From positions 1 through 37,728 of the forward strand of contig JAOAAV010000096.1 of NCBI GenBank assembly GCA_026418715.1: a DNA stretch of 37,728 nucleotides, in the 5' to 3' direction. A model generated the notes under the pieces. The model had not been told where the DNA came from. It saw nothing but the letters and a program-made list of their open reading frames with translations, and searched no databases. This document shows, in pieces, positions 1 through 9,137 of this stretch. Source of the stretch: Clostridia bacterium (lineage in GTDB: Bacteria > Bacillota > Clostridia > UBA1381). Numbering within the stretch: the first letter of the stretch is position 1; the number at the start of each line of letters is the position of its first letter. The position numbers and the translations under genes were made by a program.

Positions 1-44
1 GATTTATTGAGAACCAAAACTTCATGTTTTGTATGAAAAGGTAC

Positions 45-73
45 TTGATTTATATGTTTACATATAGTATAAT
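45..73 (+). promoter_or_regulatory. Predicted sigma-A promoter of gltBD
   Basis: A -35 element TTGATT (45-50) and a perfect -10 element TATAAT (68-73) are separated by 17 bp. Transcription would start near position 80, leaving a leader of about 170 nt before gltB that contains the hairpin structure at 126-185. Confidence 0.65.
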
Positions 74-125
74 ACAATGGTATGGCTCATTTTGTAACGA
101 AAACAGAATAGATATTTTTAGAAAC

Positions 126-185
126 AAAGACGTTTCACAGGCTTTTGTTATGATACAAAAGCTTTTCTAGCGTCTTTTTGTTTTT
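126..185 (+). terminator. Nested hairpin with T-tract in the gltB leader (attenuator or small-RNA terminator)
   Basis: An outer stem AAAGACG (126-132) / CGTCTTT (171-177) encloses a perfect 8-bp hairpin, GCTTTTGT (141-148) / ACAAAAGC (155-162), with loop TATGAT. A T-rich run follows (TTTTTG then TTTTTG). It lies downstream of the predicted promoter and about 65 nt before the gltB start. It could therefore attenuate gltBD, end a short leader RNA of about 100 nt, or end read-through from upstream. No known riboswitch core is visible in the leader. Confidence 0.5.
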
Positions 186-249
186 GTAAATGGGTTACTT
201 TTCCATAAAAGGCAAATAATAAAATATTCAATATAAGGAAAGGGGAAGC

Positions 250-3200
250 ATGATGGAATTTATTGGATTACCGCCGAAACAGGGCCTTTATGATCCCAAA
301 TTTGAACATGATGCCTGCGGTATCGGATTTATCAGCAATATCAAGGGAAATACTTCTCATGATATTATTTCACGTGCAATACAGATTTTAAAAAATTTAA
401 CGCATAGAGGCGGTGTCGGGAGTGATCCAGATACCGGTGACGGCGCAGGAATACTTATTCAAATGCCTCATGCCTTTATGAAAAAGGTTTGTAAAAATGA
501 AGGTATTGATTTGCCGGATAAATATGAATACGGTGTTGGAATGATATTTATGTCGCCCGATAAGGAAACCAGGGAAGATAGCAAGCAAAAGCTCATTAAG
601 ATTATCGAAGAAGAAGGACAAACTGTATTGGGCTTTCGTGATGTTCCCGTTTATCCCGATTGTATCGGCGAAGGTGCAAGGGAGGCTATGCCTTACATTT
701 GTCAGGTATTTATAAAACGCAGCGAACAAATTAAGGACGTGATGGCTTTTGAAAGGAAGTTGTACATCATAGGCAAGCGCGCCGAGCGTAAGATAAGATA
801 CTCAAGTGACAGCAAGGATAAGTATTTTTACTTTTCCAGCCTTTCCGCGCGTACTATTGTATACAAAGGGATGCTTACTCCCGATCAGGTGAATGCTTTT
901 TATCTTGATCTTAGGGATGTTGATATGGAAACGGCAATTGCGCTTGTGCATTCACGTTTTAGTACAAATACGTTCCCCAGCTGGGAAAGGGCACATCCAA
1001 ACCGATATATAATTCATAATGGTGAGATTAATACTATTTGCGGTAATGTCAACTGGGTGAAGGCGAGAGAAAAAATGTTTTATTCCGAGACTTTCGGAGA
1101 CGATATGAAAAAAATCAAAACTGTGATTAATGAAGACGGCAGTGACTCAGCTATGCTTGATAACTATATTCAAGTGTTAACCTTGTCAGGGTATTCTCTC
1201 CCTCATGCGATTATGATGACGGTACCGGAGCCATGGGAAAATGATAAGGCAATGGATGAGAAAAAACGTGCGTTTTACGAATATCATAGTTGTTTGACGG
1301 AACCGTGGGATGGTCCTGCCGCAATTGCGTTTACGGATGGAGTTTATGTAGGTGCTACTCTTGACAGAAACGGCTTAAGACCTGCAAGATACTATGTTAC
1401 AAAGGATGATATGGTTATTTTGTCCTCGGAGGTTGGTGTTGCGGATATTCCGCCGGAAAATATCATAAAGAAGGAACGTTTGCATCCGGGGAAAATGCTT
1501 CTGATTGACACCGAGGCGGGACGTATTATCGACGATGAAGAAATCAAGGACATTCAGGCAGGCAGAAAACCATATAGAGAATGGCTTGACAAAAACTTGC
1601 TCGAATTGGAAAAGCTTGATGATGTTGACGCAAATATAGGCGCGGATTGGAATGCCATTTCGGAAAAAATAGAAAATGATGCAAGTATGCAAACTAATAA
1701 ATATTTAGATCCAAAAAGGCTTCTTGAGATTAAGAATATGTTCTCAAACCGTGAAAATAATTTTAATGAAACAAAGCCGTTGCTTACGAGAGAAAAAGTG
1801 TTCGGCTACACTTGGGAGGACGTAAATAATACCATAAAAGGCATTGTTGAAAAGGGCGAGGATCCTATTGGTGCTATGGGTACCGATGTTCCTCTTGCGG
1901 TATTGTCGGAAAAGCCTCAGCTTTTGTATAATTATTTTAAGCAGCTTTTTGCACAGGTAACAAATCCACCGATTGATGCAATACGTGAGAAAATTGTTAC
2001 TTCGACAAATGTCCTGTTGGGCAGCGAAAGAAATCTTTTGGAGCAGTCCGAGGAAAACTGCCGCAGAATCAGATTGTCAACACCGATTTTGTCAAATACA
2101 GACTTAAATAAGATTAGAAATATTCGTGCGGAAGGCTTCAAGCCCGTTACTATTTCCACTTTGTTTGACACAAACAGGGAAAACGATATGAAGCCCGCAC
2201 TTGACAATATCTTTAAGGCTGTGGATATTGCTGTCGAAAACGGATACAACCTAATTATACTTTCCGATAAGGGAATAGATGAAAACAAGGCGCCAATTCC
2301 GGCACTTTTGGTATCATCAGGGCTTCATCATCACCTTATTCGCAATGGAACCAGAATGAAGGTAAGCATTATTTTGGAAACCGGCGAACCGAGGGAAGTA
2401 CATCATTTTGCCGTACTTTTGGGATATGGCGCAAATGCGGTAAATCCGTACATGGCATATGAAGTGATCGAAGATTTGGTAAAGGACGGTTATGTAAGCT
2501 TCAGCAATGAGGAGGCCGTTGACAGATACATTAAAGCAGTAACGAGCGGTATAGTGAAAATCATGTCCAAGATGGGTATTTCAACAATACAAAGCTATTT
2601 GGGAGCTCAGATTTTTGAGGCTCTGGGCATTAATGAACAGGTGATTGACGAATATTTTACCGGTACTGTTACAAGAATTGGCGGTATAGGGTTGGAGCAG
2701 ATTGAAAAGGAAGCTCTCCAAAACCACAAAAAAGCCTTTGAACCAGTAACAGCAAATGAGGCGCTTGAGACAGGCGGCAGCTATAAATGGCGTTCTAAGG
2801 GCGAATATCATATGTTTAATCCGGAGTCAATTTACAAGCTTCAAATGGCATGCAGAACGGGAAATTACAAGCTGTATAAAGAATATGCTGAAGAAATGAA
2901 TAAGCACTCTGAAAAGCAGTGCACAATTCGTGGAATGCTTGACATTAAAACCATTGACAAACCTATTCCCATTGATTGTGTGGAACCGGTAGAATCTATT
3001 GTTAAGCGTTTTAAAACTGGAGCTATGTCTTACGGCTCTATCAGTCAGGAGGCACACGAGTGTCTGGCGATTGCGATGAATCGTTTGGGAGGCAAGAGCA
3101 ACAGCGGTGAAGGCGGTGAGATCCCTGAGCGTTATATCCCTGATAAAAACGGAGATTCGCGCTGCAGTGCAATCAAACAGGTTGCATCAGGCAGATTTGG

Positions 3201-4956
3201 AGTGAATATTCACTATCTGCAGCATGCGAAGGAAATACAGATTAAAATGGCACAGGGTGCAAAACCGGGTGAAGGCGGACATTTGCCGGGAGGAAAGGTA
3301 TATCCGTGGGTTGCGAGAGCAAGACATTCGACTCCGGGTGTAGGATTAATATCTCCGCCGCCGCATCACGATATTTATTCTATAGAGGATTTAGCTCAGC
3401 TTATTCATGACCTTAAAAATGCAAACCGTGATGCGAGAATTAGTGTCAAGCTTGTTTCCGAAGCTGGTGTGGGAACTATTGCCGTTGGTGTTGCCAAAGG
3501 TCGTGCAGATGTTATTTTAATAAGCGGTTTTGACGGCGGCACTGGTGCGGCTCCGCGCAGCAGTATTCGTCATGCCGGACTTCCTTGGGAATTGGGAGTT
3601 GCGGAAACACACCAGGCGCTCTTAATGAATAATCTTAGAAATAGGGTTGTTATTGAAACTGACGGCAAGCTTCTTACAGGACGTGATGTAGCGGTTGCGG
3701 CACTTTTGGGAGCAGAAGAATTCGGATTTGCAACCGGTCCGCTCATTGCTATCGGCTGTGTTATGATGAGAGTATGCAATCTGGATACTTGTCCCGTAGG
3801 AGTTGCCACCCAGAACCCAGCACTTAGAAAGAAGTTTTCCGGAAAACCTGAATATGTTGAAAACTTCATGAGGTTTATCGCACAGGATTTGCGCGAATGG
3901 ATGGCTAAAATAGGCGTTAAAACGGTTGATGAAATGATTGGGCATGTTGAAAAGCTGCATACAAAGAAGGTTTCAAAGAACTTGAAGGCTTCACAGGTTG
4001 ATTTTGAATCTCTTCTTTATCAGCCGAAAATCAGCAGTAATGAATATGAACGCTATCATACGCAGAATCAGGATCATGAGATTGAAAAGACATTGGATTA
4101 TACAACTCTCTTAAAGCTTTGTGAACCTGCAATAAACAATGGGAAAACTATTGAGGCAAAGTTTGAGATTACGAATATAAATCGTGTAACAGGAACAGTT
4201 CTTTCGTCTGAAATTGCGAGAAAGCACGGGGAAGAAGGCTTGGAAGACGACACAATTAATCTGCATTTTGTTGGCTCCGCAGGACAGAGTTTCGGTGCAT
4301 TTTTAGCGCACGGTGTTACCATGAAGCTGGAAGGCGATAGCAATGACTATATTGGAAAAGGTCTGTCTGGAGGGAAAATCATTGTTGTTCCGCCTTCGAA
4401 GGCCGATTTTGAACCGAGCGAAAACGTAATTGTCGGCAATGTTGCCTTTTATGGCGCAATAAGCGGCGAGGCGTATATCAGAGGAGTTGCAGGTGAGCGT
4501 TTCTGTGTGAGAAACAGCGGCGCAACGGCTGTGGTTGAAGGAATAGGTGATCATGGCTGTGAATATATGACAGGAGGAAGAGTTGCCGTGCTTGGGGCGA
4601 CAGGCAGAAATTTTGCGGCAGGTATGTCCGGCGGTATTGCTTATGTTTACGATAAGAACGGCGGCTTTGAAGCAAAGTGCAATATGGGGCTTGTTTCTTT
4701 GGAAAGCCTTGAAGCCGAGGATGCGGACGAATTAAAGCAGATGATTGAAAAGCATTACAAATATACACAAAGCAGTGTCGCAAAAGCTATTTTGGACGAC
4801 TGGAATGTGGAAATTTCTAAATTTGTAAAGGTAATACCAAAGGACTACAAGCAGATTATGACTGTTTTAAAGGAATCTCAAAGCAAGGGTATCGGCGGAG
4901 AAGAAGCACTTATGCTTGCATTTGAAAGCGTAACGAAAAAGAAAGCCGCAAATTAG
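250..4956 (+). CDS. gltB: Glutamate synthase (NADPH) large subunit
   Basis: Large (alpha) subunit of glutamate synthase, which uses glutamine-derived ammonia to convert 2-oxoglutarate to glutamate in the cytosol. At 1568 residues it is family-sized. The N-terminal class II amidotransferase domain starts after a short propeptide, with Cys23 (HDACGIGF) as predicted nucleophile. Next come the central domain and the FMN-binding synthase domain (about residues 830-1230), which carries the 3Fe-4S ligands Cys1170, Cys1176 and Cys1181 (CVMMRVCNLDTC). A C-terminal GXGXG beta-helix domain follows (about 1290-1530). Two ATG codons stand in tandem (250, 253) behind a purine-rich AAGGAAAGGGG; either could be the start. 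The gltD partner begins 16 nt downstream. Confidence 0.97.
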   Translation: MMEFIGLPPKQGLYDPKFEHDACGIGFISNIKGNTSHDIISRAIQILKNLTHRGGVGSDPDTGDGAGILIQMPHAFMKKVCKNEGIDLPDKYEYGVGMIFMSPDKETREDSKQKLIKIIEEEGQTVLGFRDVPVYPDCIGEGAREAMPYICQVFIKRSEQIKDVMAFERKLYIIGKRAERKIRYSSDSKDKYFYFSSLSARTIVYKGMLTPDQVNAFYLDLRDVDMETAIALVHSRFSTNTFPSWERAHPNRYIIHNGEINTICGNVNWVKAREKMFYSETFGDDMKKIKTVINEDGSDSAMLDNYIQVLTLSGYSLPHAIMMTVPEPWENDKAMDEKKRAFYEYHSCLTEPWDGPAAIAFTDGVYVGATLDRNGLRPARYYVTKDDMVILSSEVGVADIPPENIIKKERLHPGKMLLIDTEAGRIIDDEEIKDIQAGRKPYREWLDKNLLELEKLDDVDANIGADWNAISEKIENDASMQTNKYLDPKRLLEIKNMFSNRENNFNETKPLLTREKVFGYTWEDVNNTIKGIVEKGEDPIGAMGTDVPLAVLSEKPQLLYNYFKQLFAQVTNPPIDAIREKIVTSTNVLLGSERNLLEQSEENCRRIRLSTPILSNTDLNKIRNIRAEGFKPVTISTLFDTNRENDMKPALDNIFKAVDIAVENGYNLIILSDKGIDENKAPIPALLVSSGLHHHLIRNGTRMKVSIILETGEPREVHHFAVLLGYGANAVNPYMAYEVIEDLVKDGYVSFSNEEAVDRYIKAVTSGIVKIMSKMGISTIQSYLGAQIFEALGINEQVIDEYFTGTVTRIGGIGLEQIEKEALQNHKKAFEPVTANEALETGGSYKWRSKGEYHMFNPESIYKLQMACRTGNYKLYKEYAEEMNKHSEKQCTIRGMLDIKTIDKPIPIDCVEPVESIVKRFKTGAMSYGSISQEAHECLAIAMNRLGGKSNSGEGGEIPERYIPDKNGDSRCSAIKQVASGRFGVNIHYLQHAKEIQIKMAQGAKPGEGGHLPGGKVYPWVARARHSTPGVGLISPPPHHDIYSIEDLAQLIHDLKNANRDARISVKLVSEAGVGTIAVGVAKGRADVILISGFDGGTGAAPRSSIRHAGLPWELGVAETHQALLMNNLRNRVVIETDGKLLTGRDVAVAALLGAEEFGFATGPLIAIGCVMMRVCNLDTCPVGVATQNPALRKKFSGKPEYVENFMRFIAQDLREWMAKIGVKTVDEMIGHVEKLHTKKVSKNLKASQVDFESLLYQPKISSNEYERYHTQNQDHEIEKTLDYTTLLKLCEPAINNGKTIEAKFEITNINRVTGTVLSSEIARKHGEEGLEDDTINLHFVGSAGQSFGAFLAHGVTMKLEGDSNDYIGKGLSGGKIIVVPPSKADFEPSENVIVGNVAFYGAISGEAYIRGVAGERFCVRNSGATAVVEGIGDHGCEYMTGGRVAVLGATGRNFAAGMSGGIAYVYDKNGGFEAKCNMGLVSLESLEAEDADELKQMIEKHYKYTQSSVAKAILDDWNVEISKFVKVIPKDYKQIMTVLKESQSKGIGGEEALMLAFESVTKKKAAN

Positions 4957-4972
4957 GAAGGGAGTGTTATAA

Positions 4973-6457
4973 GTGGGGAAACCAACAGGATTTTTGGAAT
5001 ATAATCGAGAATTGCCTAAAGACAGACCACCTGCGGAAAGGCTGAAGGATTGGAAAGAGTTTCACACTCATTTTGATACCGCTTCCTTAAAGCTACAAGG
5101 CGCAAGATGTATGGACTGCGGAATTCCGTTTTGCCATACGGGGAAAATTATTGACGGCTCTGTTATGGGTTGTCCTATAAATAATCTTATCCCGGAGTGG
5201 AATGATCTTGTATATCGTGGGAAGTATGAAGAAGCATACAGACGATTGTCACTTACAAATAATTTTCCGGAGTTTACGGGAAGAGTTTGTCCCGCTCTTT
5301 GCGAGGGCTCCTGTACATTGGGTATGCATGAGCCTGCTGTAACAATTAAAAACATAGAGGTTCACATCATTGACAAGATGTTTGAAGAAAATGCGATAAA
5401 GCCGAGGAAACCGAAAAGGTCCACCGGAAAGTGCGTTGCTGTGGTAGGTTCCGGACCTTCGGGACTTGCCTGCGCGGATCAGCTTAATCAAGCCGGGCAT
5501 AAGGTTACCGTATTTGAAAGAGCAGACAGAGCAGGCGGGCTTTTAATGTATGGAATTCCGAACATGAAGCTTGACAAGAGCGTTGTAGAGCGCAGAATAA
5601 AGCTTATGGAGCAGGAGGGAGTTACCTTTGTGCTAAATACCGAGGTGGGAAAGGATTATTCTGCGGCAAAGCTTGTAAATGATTTTGACGCGGTTGTTTT
5701 GTGCTGCGGCTCTACTGTTCCAAGACCGCTTGCTGTTGAAGGAAATAATTTAAACGGTGTGTATTTTGCAATGGACTTTTTGAAAGCAAATACAAAGAGT
5801 CTTTTGGATTCTAATTTGGAGGATGAGAAATACATCAGCGCAAAGGACAAAGATGTTATTGTTGTCGGCGGTGGTGATACGGGTACAGACTGTGTTGGTA
5901 CGGCGATTCGCCATGGCTGCAAGAGTGTAACACAGCTTGAGATTATGCCTGAGCTGCCTGTGGCAAGAACGGAAAATAATCCTTGGCCTCAATGGCCGAA
6001 AATCAAGAAAGTTGATTACGGTCAGGAAGAGTCCATAGAAGTGTTTGGAAAGGATCCTAGAGAATATTGCACAACTGTCACTAAGATTGTCGGCGATGAT
6101 AACGGGGCCGTGAAGGAAGTTCATACTGTTGATGTAAAGTGGGTTAAGGACAGCACTGGCAGAGTGTCACCACAGCCGATTGAGGGCAGTGAAAAAATCA
6201 GAAAAGCGGATTTGGTTTTGATTGCAATGGGATTTTTGGGCCCTGAACAGGAATTAATCAACCAGTTGTCTATCGAAACAGATGCACGTTCCAACGTAGC
6301 TGCCGTTGAAGGTGAATATAAAACAAACATTAAGAGCGTATTTTCGGCAGGAGATATGCGTAGAGGTCAGAGCTTAGTTGTTTGGGCAATTCGTGAAGGC
6401 AGAGAGGCTGCGCGTGAAGTTGATAGATTTTTAATGGGGGAAACGGTTCTTCCTTAA
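4973..6457 (+). CDS. gltD: Glutamate synthase (NADPH) small subunit
   Basis: Small (beta) subunit of glutamate synthase. It oxidises NADPH on FAD and passes electrons through Fe-S clusters to GltB. The N-terminal ferredoxin-like region has Cys46, 49, 54 and 67 and Cys106, 110 and 114, the pattern that binds two 4Fe-4S clusters. A FAD dinucleotide fold follows (VAVVGSGPSGLACA, about residue 155), then an NADPH fold (VIVVGGGDTGTDC, about residue 300). The length of 494 residues is typical. The start is GTG, preceded by AGGAAGGGAG at good spacing; no upstream ATG fits. It is co-transcribed with gltB and ends just before a strong terminator. Confidence 0.96.
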   Translation: MGKPTGFLEYNRELPKDRPPAERLKDWKEFHTHFDTASLKLQGARCMDCGIPFCHTGKIIDGSVMGCPINNLIPEWNDLVYRGKYEEAYRRLSLTNNFPEFTGRVCPALCEGSCTLGMHEPAVTIKNIEVHIIDKMFEENAIKPRKPKRSTGKCVAVVGSGPSGLACADQLNQAGHKVTVFERADRAGGLLMYGIPNMKLDKSVVERRIKLMEQEGVTFVLNTEVGKDYSAAKLVNDFDAVVLCCGSTVPRPLAVEGNNLNGVYFAMDFLKANTKSLLDSNLEDEKYISAKDKDVIVVGGGDTGTDCVGTAIRHGCKSVTQLEIMPELPVARTENNPWPQWPKIKKVDYGQEESIEVFGKDPREYCTTVTKIVGDDNGAVKEVHTVDVKWVKDSTGRVSPQPIEGSEKIRKADLVLIAMGFLGPEQELINQLSIETDARSNVAAVEGEYKTNIKSVFSAGDMRRGQSLVVWAIREGREAAREVDRFLMGETVLP

Positions 6458-6460
6458 AAT

Positions 6461-6507
6461 AAAATATTTCGGGCTGTCAATCCAAGATTGACAGCCCGAA
6501 ATATTTT
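6461..6507. terminator. Bidirectional intrinsic terminator between gltD and hemL
   Basis: A perfect 21-bp inverted repeat (6461-6481 with 6487-6507) has a 5-nt loop, CCAAG. The GC-rich inner part (CGGGCTGTCAAT) is flanked by A-rich and T-rich outer arms, so it can act as an intrinsic terminator on either strand for the convergent gltD and hemL. It starts 4 nt after the gltD stop and ends 11 nt from the hemL stop. Confidence 0.9.
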
Positions 6508-6517
6508 CTATAAGCTT

Positions 6518-7804
6518 TTAGAGCGAACTCATCGCCTTTTCCGCAGCGTTGATTGTTTTGTCTATATCCTCATCGGTATGTGCATTTGAAACGAAAATCG
6601 CTTCAAATTGAGAAGGAGCAAGATATATGCCCTGATCAAGCATAGCAAGGAAATATTTTTTAAATCTATTCGTATCTGAAGTACATGCGGTTTTAAAGTC
6701 AATTACTTTTTCCTTTGTAAAAAATACACTCAGCATAGACCCCATACGATTGATGCATACGTCTATATTTGATCTTAATGCCGCTTTTTTCAGACCTTTT
6801 TCAAGCTTTGCGGACTTTTCTTCAAGTTGTCCATATATGGACGGATTTGAGTCCAGTTCGGAAAGCATTGCAATGCCTGCCGCCATTGCAATGGGGTTTC
6901 CGGAAAGTGTACCCGCCTGATAAACTGGCCCCGACGGTGATACGAAATCCATAATGTCGCATCTTCCGCCATACGCGCCGACCGGAAGCCCTCCGCCTAT
7001 AACTTTTCCAAATGTGACAATATCGGCGGACAAATTTAATGCACCTATTGCTCCGGATGGTGACAATCTAAAACCCGTCATAACCTCGTCTACTATGAAA
7101 ATAGAGCCGTAATTTAATGTGAGTTCACGAATTTTTTGAAGAAAGCCATCTTGCGGGAGCACTACTCCCATATTGCCTGCCACAGGCTCAACTATAACAC
7201 AGGAAATCTCCTCGCCCATTTTTGAAAAGACTTCATTTAGTGCATATATATCATTATACGGAAGCACGATTGTGTGTTTTGCAAAAGCGTCTGGAACTCC
7301 GGCAGAGGAAACAACGCCATGAGTTAAAGCTCCAGAACCTGTTTTTATGAGCAAAGAGTCACAGTGACCATGATAGCAGCCTTCAAATTTAACAATGGTA
7401 TTTCTTCCGGTGTATCCCCGTGCAAGGCGAATGGCAGACATGGTAGCTTCAGTTCCCGAATTTACCATTCTCACTTTATCAACGCAGTGTACCATAGAAC
7501 AGATTTTTTTTGCAAGCTCGGTTTCTTTAAGACTGGGTGCTCCAAATGAAGTGCCTTCATAAGCGGCGGATATAACGGCGTCAACGACTTTTGGATGAGC
7601 ATGCCCCAAAAGCATTGGTCCCCATGAACCTACATAATCAATATATTCATTGCCGTCAATGTCATATATTTTTGAACCTTTCGCATGGTCAATAAAAAGC
7701 GGATAAGCACCTATATTTGAAAATGCTCGTACGGGAGAATTAACACCTCCCGGAATATATTTTTTTGCTTCTTCAAACGAATATTTGCTTTGAGCTGTGT
7801 CCAT
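6518..7804 (-). CDS. hemL: Glutamate-1-semialdehyde 2,1-aminomutase
   Basis: PLP enzyme that converts glutamate-1-semialdehyde to 5-aminolevulinate in the C5 tetrapyrrole route. Visible family marks are the N-terminal [13 protein letters not shown], the PLP-binding [16 protein letters not shown], the aspartate motif [10 protein letters not shown], and the Schiff-base lysine in [14 protein letters not shown] (Lys267 from the start chosen here). About 428 residues, as usual. Tandem ATGs lie at 7807 and 7804; AGAAGG sits 7 nt before the second and only 4 nt before the first, so 7804 is preferred. It has its own promoter and is divergent from the B12 operon, so it makes ALA without riboswitch control. 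Confidence 0.95.
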   Translation of the reverse strand: MDTAQSKYSFEEAKKYIPGGVNSPVRAFSNIGAYPLFIDHAKGSKIYDIDGNEYIDYVGSWGPMLLGHAHPKVVDAVISAAYEGTSFGAPSLKETELAKKICSMVHCVDKVRMVNSGTEATMSAIRLARGYTGRNTIVKFEGCYHGHCDSLLIKTGSGALTHGVVSSAGVPDAFAKHTIVLPYNDIYALNEVFSKMGEEISCVIVEPVAGNMGVVLPQDGFLQKIRELTLNYGSIFIVDEVMTGFRLSPSGAIGALNLSADIVTFGKVIGGGLPVGAYGGRCDIMDFVSPSGPVYQAGTLSGNPIAMAAGIAMLSELDSNPSIYGQLEEKSAKLEKGLKKAALRSNIDVCINRMGSMLSVFFTKEKVIDFKTACTSDTNRFKKYFLAMLDQGIYLAPSQFEAIFVSNAHTDEDIDKTINAAEKAMSSL

Positions 7805-7841
7805 CATTATACCTTCTTTTTACAGTTATATTTTATATGGG

Positions 7842-7870
7842 ATTATAGCATCTTCATCAATCAATGTCAA
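7842..7870 (-). promoter_or_regulatory. Perfect-consensus sigma-A promoter of hemL
   Basis: Read on the minus strand, TTGACA (7870-7865), a 17-bp spacer and TATAAT (7847-7842) match the housekeeping consensus exactly. The transcript would start near 7835, giving a short leader of about 30 nt before hemL. Confidence 0.85.
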
Positions 7871-7911
7871 TCAATTTACAAATTATAACATTATTTTGTG
7901 TAATTTTTGTA

Positions 7912-7940
7912 TTGTAATTTTAATAACATTGTGATATACT
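7912..7940 (+). promoter_or_regulatory. Predicted sigma-A promoter of the B12 operon
   Basis: TTGTAA (7912-7917), a 17-bp spacer and TATACT (7935-7940) place the start near 7947, just before the riboswitch P1 stem. The -35 matches the consensus at 4 of 6 positions and the -10 at 5 of 6, weaker than the divergent hemL promoter. Confidence 0.6.
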
Positions 7941-7958
7941 TATCTAAAATTTGATATA

Positions 7959-8083
7959 CGATATTGGTAACAGATGCTCTGTATCTGTTTTAAATAGGGG
8001 AAGCAAGGTGAGAATCCTTCGCAGTCACGCTACCGTGTTAAGAATTTTTATAATTCTTTCAGTCGGATCGCCGGCCAATATTG
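7959..8083 (+). promoter_or_regulatory. Cobalamin riboswitch aptamer
   Basis: The closing P1 stem pairs 7959-7967 (CGATATTGG) with 8075-8083 (CCAATATTG). Inside it lie a 7-bp hairpin AACAGAT/ATCTGTT (7969-7989), the conserved core AGGGGAAGCAAGGTGAGAAT then CC (from 7995), the variant CAGTCACGCTACCGTG, and a B12-box-like AGTCGGATCGCCGGCC (8061-8076). The element lies directly upstream of the B12 operon and an intrinsic terminator, as expected for transcription-level feedback by cobalamin. The core departs from the common consensus in places, so the ligand subclass (adenosyl- or methyl/hydroxo-cobalamin) is not decided. Confidence 0.88.
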
Positions 8084-8146
8084 CAGCACATTTGTGTCTA
8101 CGAGCGATGGACCTGTGGCGACTTGAGTTTTTGTATGACTTTTTGC

Positions 8147-8179
8147 GCCTTTGGGATAGTCCAAAGGCTTTTTTGTTTT
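8147..8179 (+). terminator. Riboswitch-controlled intrinsic terminator
   Basis: GCCTTTGG (8147-8154) pairs perfectly with CCAAAGGC (8161-8168) around loop GATAGT, followed by TTTTTT-G-TTTT. It is a canonical intrinsic terminator 63 nt after the aptamer and before the first gene. It is most simply the expression platform: ligand binding should favour termination. Confidence 0.88.
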
Positions 8180-8390
8180 GGGAAGGAGGATATTTAACGT
8201 TTTGTGCAGGCGCTGAACTTAAAAGCTATTGGAAATGATGGTATATGCATAATTTTTACGTATGTTTGAATATATTTATTGCCGATAGATATATGGTTAG
8301 TGTTTCTGTTTTAGTGCAGATACTTTTGGCAGGTGCAATCGAAAAGTTTTTGCAAATGTGCAACAACTATTAAAGAAGGGATGAAAGTTT
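8180..8390 (+). other. Leader between riboswitch terminator and cbiM; no supported gene
   Basis: These 211 nt hold no convincing coding sequence. A strong Shine-Dalgarno-like GGAAGGAGGA (8181-8190) is not followed by an ATG frame. The only nearby frame is a GTG-started 21-codon stretch (8204-8269) at a long spacing of 13 nt. A small hairpin ACTTTT/AAAAGT lies near 8320-8347. Confidence 0.4.
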
Positions 8391-9137
8391 ATGTTTGAGA
8401 AGAAAAGTGTTAAGTATTTGGTAACGATATTTTCTCTCATATTGGTTGTGCCTATGTACAGTGCAAGCGCAATGCATATTATGGAGGGATATCTTCCAAT
8501 CAGCTGGTGTGTTTTTTGGGGGGTGCTTTGCGTTCCGTTTTTGATTGCCGGCGGAATGAGTATGCAGCAAAAAATGAAGGAGGACAACAAAATAAAATTG
8601 CTTTTGGCGATGGCGGGTGCTTTTGTTTTCGTTTTATCTTCTCTTAAAATTCCATCGGTTACAGGAAGCTGCTCGCATCCCACTGGAACAGGGCTTGGCG
8701 CAGTTTTATTCGGCCCGTCTATTATGTCTGTTTTGGGGATTATTGTTCTTTTGTTTCAAGCGGTGCTGCTTGCCCACGGAGGCTTGACTACGCTCGGGGC
8801 AAATACTTTTTCTATGGCGATTGCAGGACCTTTTGTTTCATATGGTGTATTTGTTTTGCTCAAAAGGTTTAAGGCGTCAAAGCCCGTAGCTATATTTTTT
8901 GCGGCTTTTGTCGGAGATTTGTTTACTTATTGTATTACCTCGGTGCAGCTTGCCATCGCATTTTCAGGAGAAGGCTTTTGGTTTGCGCTTGGGAAATTTA
9001 TGGGTATATTTGCGGTTACACAAGTTCCTATTGCCGTTGCGGAAGGGATTCTGACGGTAATTGTTTACAATGTGCTTGAAACAAGCTGCAAGAGGGAATT
9101 AACCCAGCTTGGAGTATTAAGTAAGGGGGAGATATGA
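8391..9137 (+). CDS. cbiM: Cobalt ECF transporter substrate-binding membrane protein CbiM
   Basis: S component of the energy-coupling-factor cobalt importer CbiMNQO. Residues 1 to about 25 look like a cleavable signal peptide ending in SASA. Cleavage would expose MHIMEGYLP at the new N terminus, the family hallmark whose amino terminus and His residues bind Co(II). Several hydrophobic segments follow, with the conserved [18 protein letters not shown] segment at about residues 91-110. The length of 248 residues is normal. The ATG at 8391 follows AAGAAGGG. It is the first gene of the riboswitch-controlled operon and overlaps cbiN by ATGA. Confidence 0.96.
   Translation: MFEKKSVKYLVTIFSLILVVPMYSASAMHIMEGYLPISWCVFWGVLCVPFLIAGGMSMQQKMKEDNKIKLLLAMAGAFVFVLSSLKIPSVTGSCSHPTGTGLGAVLFGPSIMSVLGIIVLLFQAVLLAHGGLTTLGANTFSMAIAGPFVSYGVFVLLKRFKASKPVAIFFAAFVGDLFTYCITSVQLAIAFSGEGFWFALGKFMGIFAVTQVPIAVAEGILTVIVYNVLETSCKRELTQLGVLSKGEI

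Noticed and set aside
139-164. ANTAR target hairpin in the gltB leader
   Set aside because: The hexaloop TATGAT has G at position 4 but not A at position 1, and no second tandem hexaloop hairpin is visible.
7951-8238. 95-codon plus-strand frame upstream of cbiM
   Set aside because: It runs through the riboswitch aptamer and the terminator hairpin. Its sequence is explained by RNA structure and it has no ribosome-binding site.
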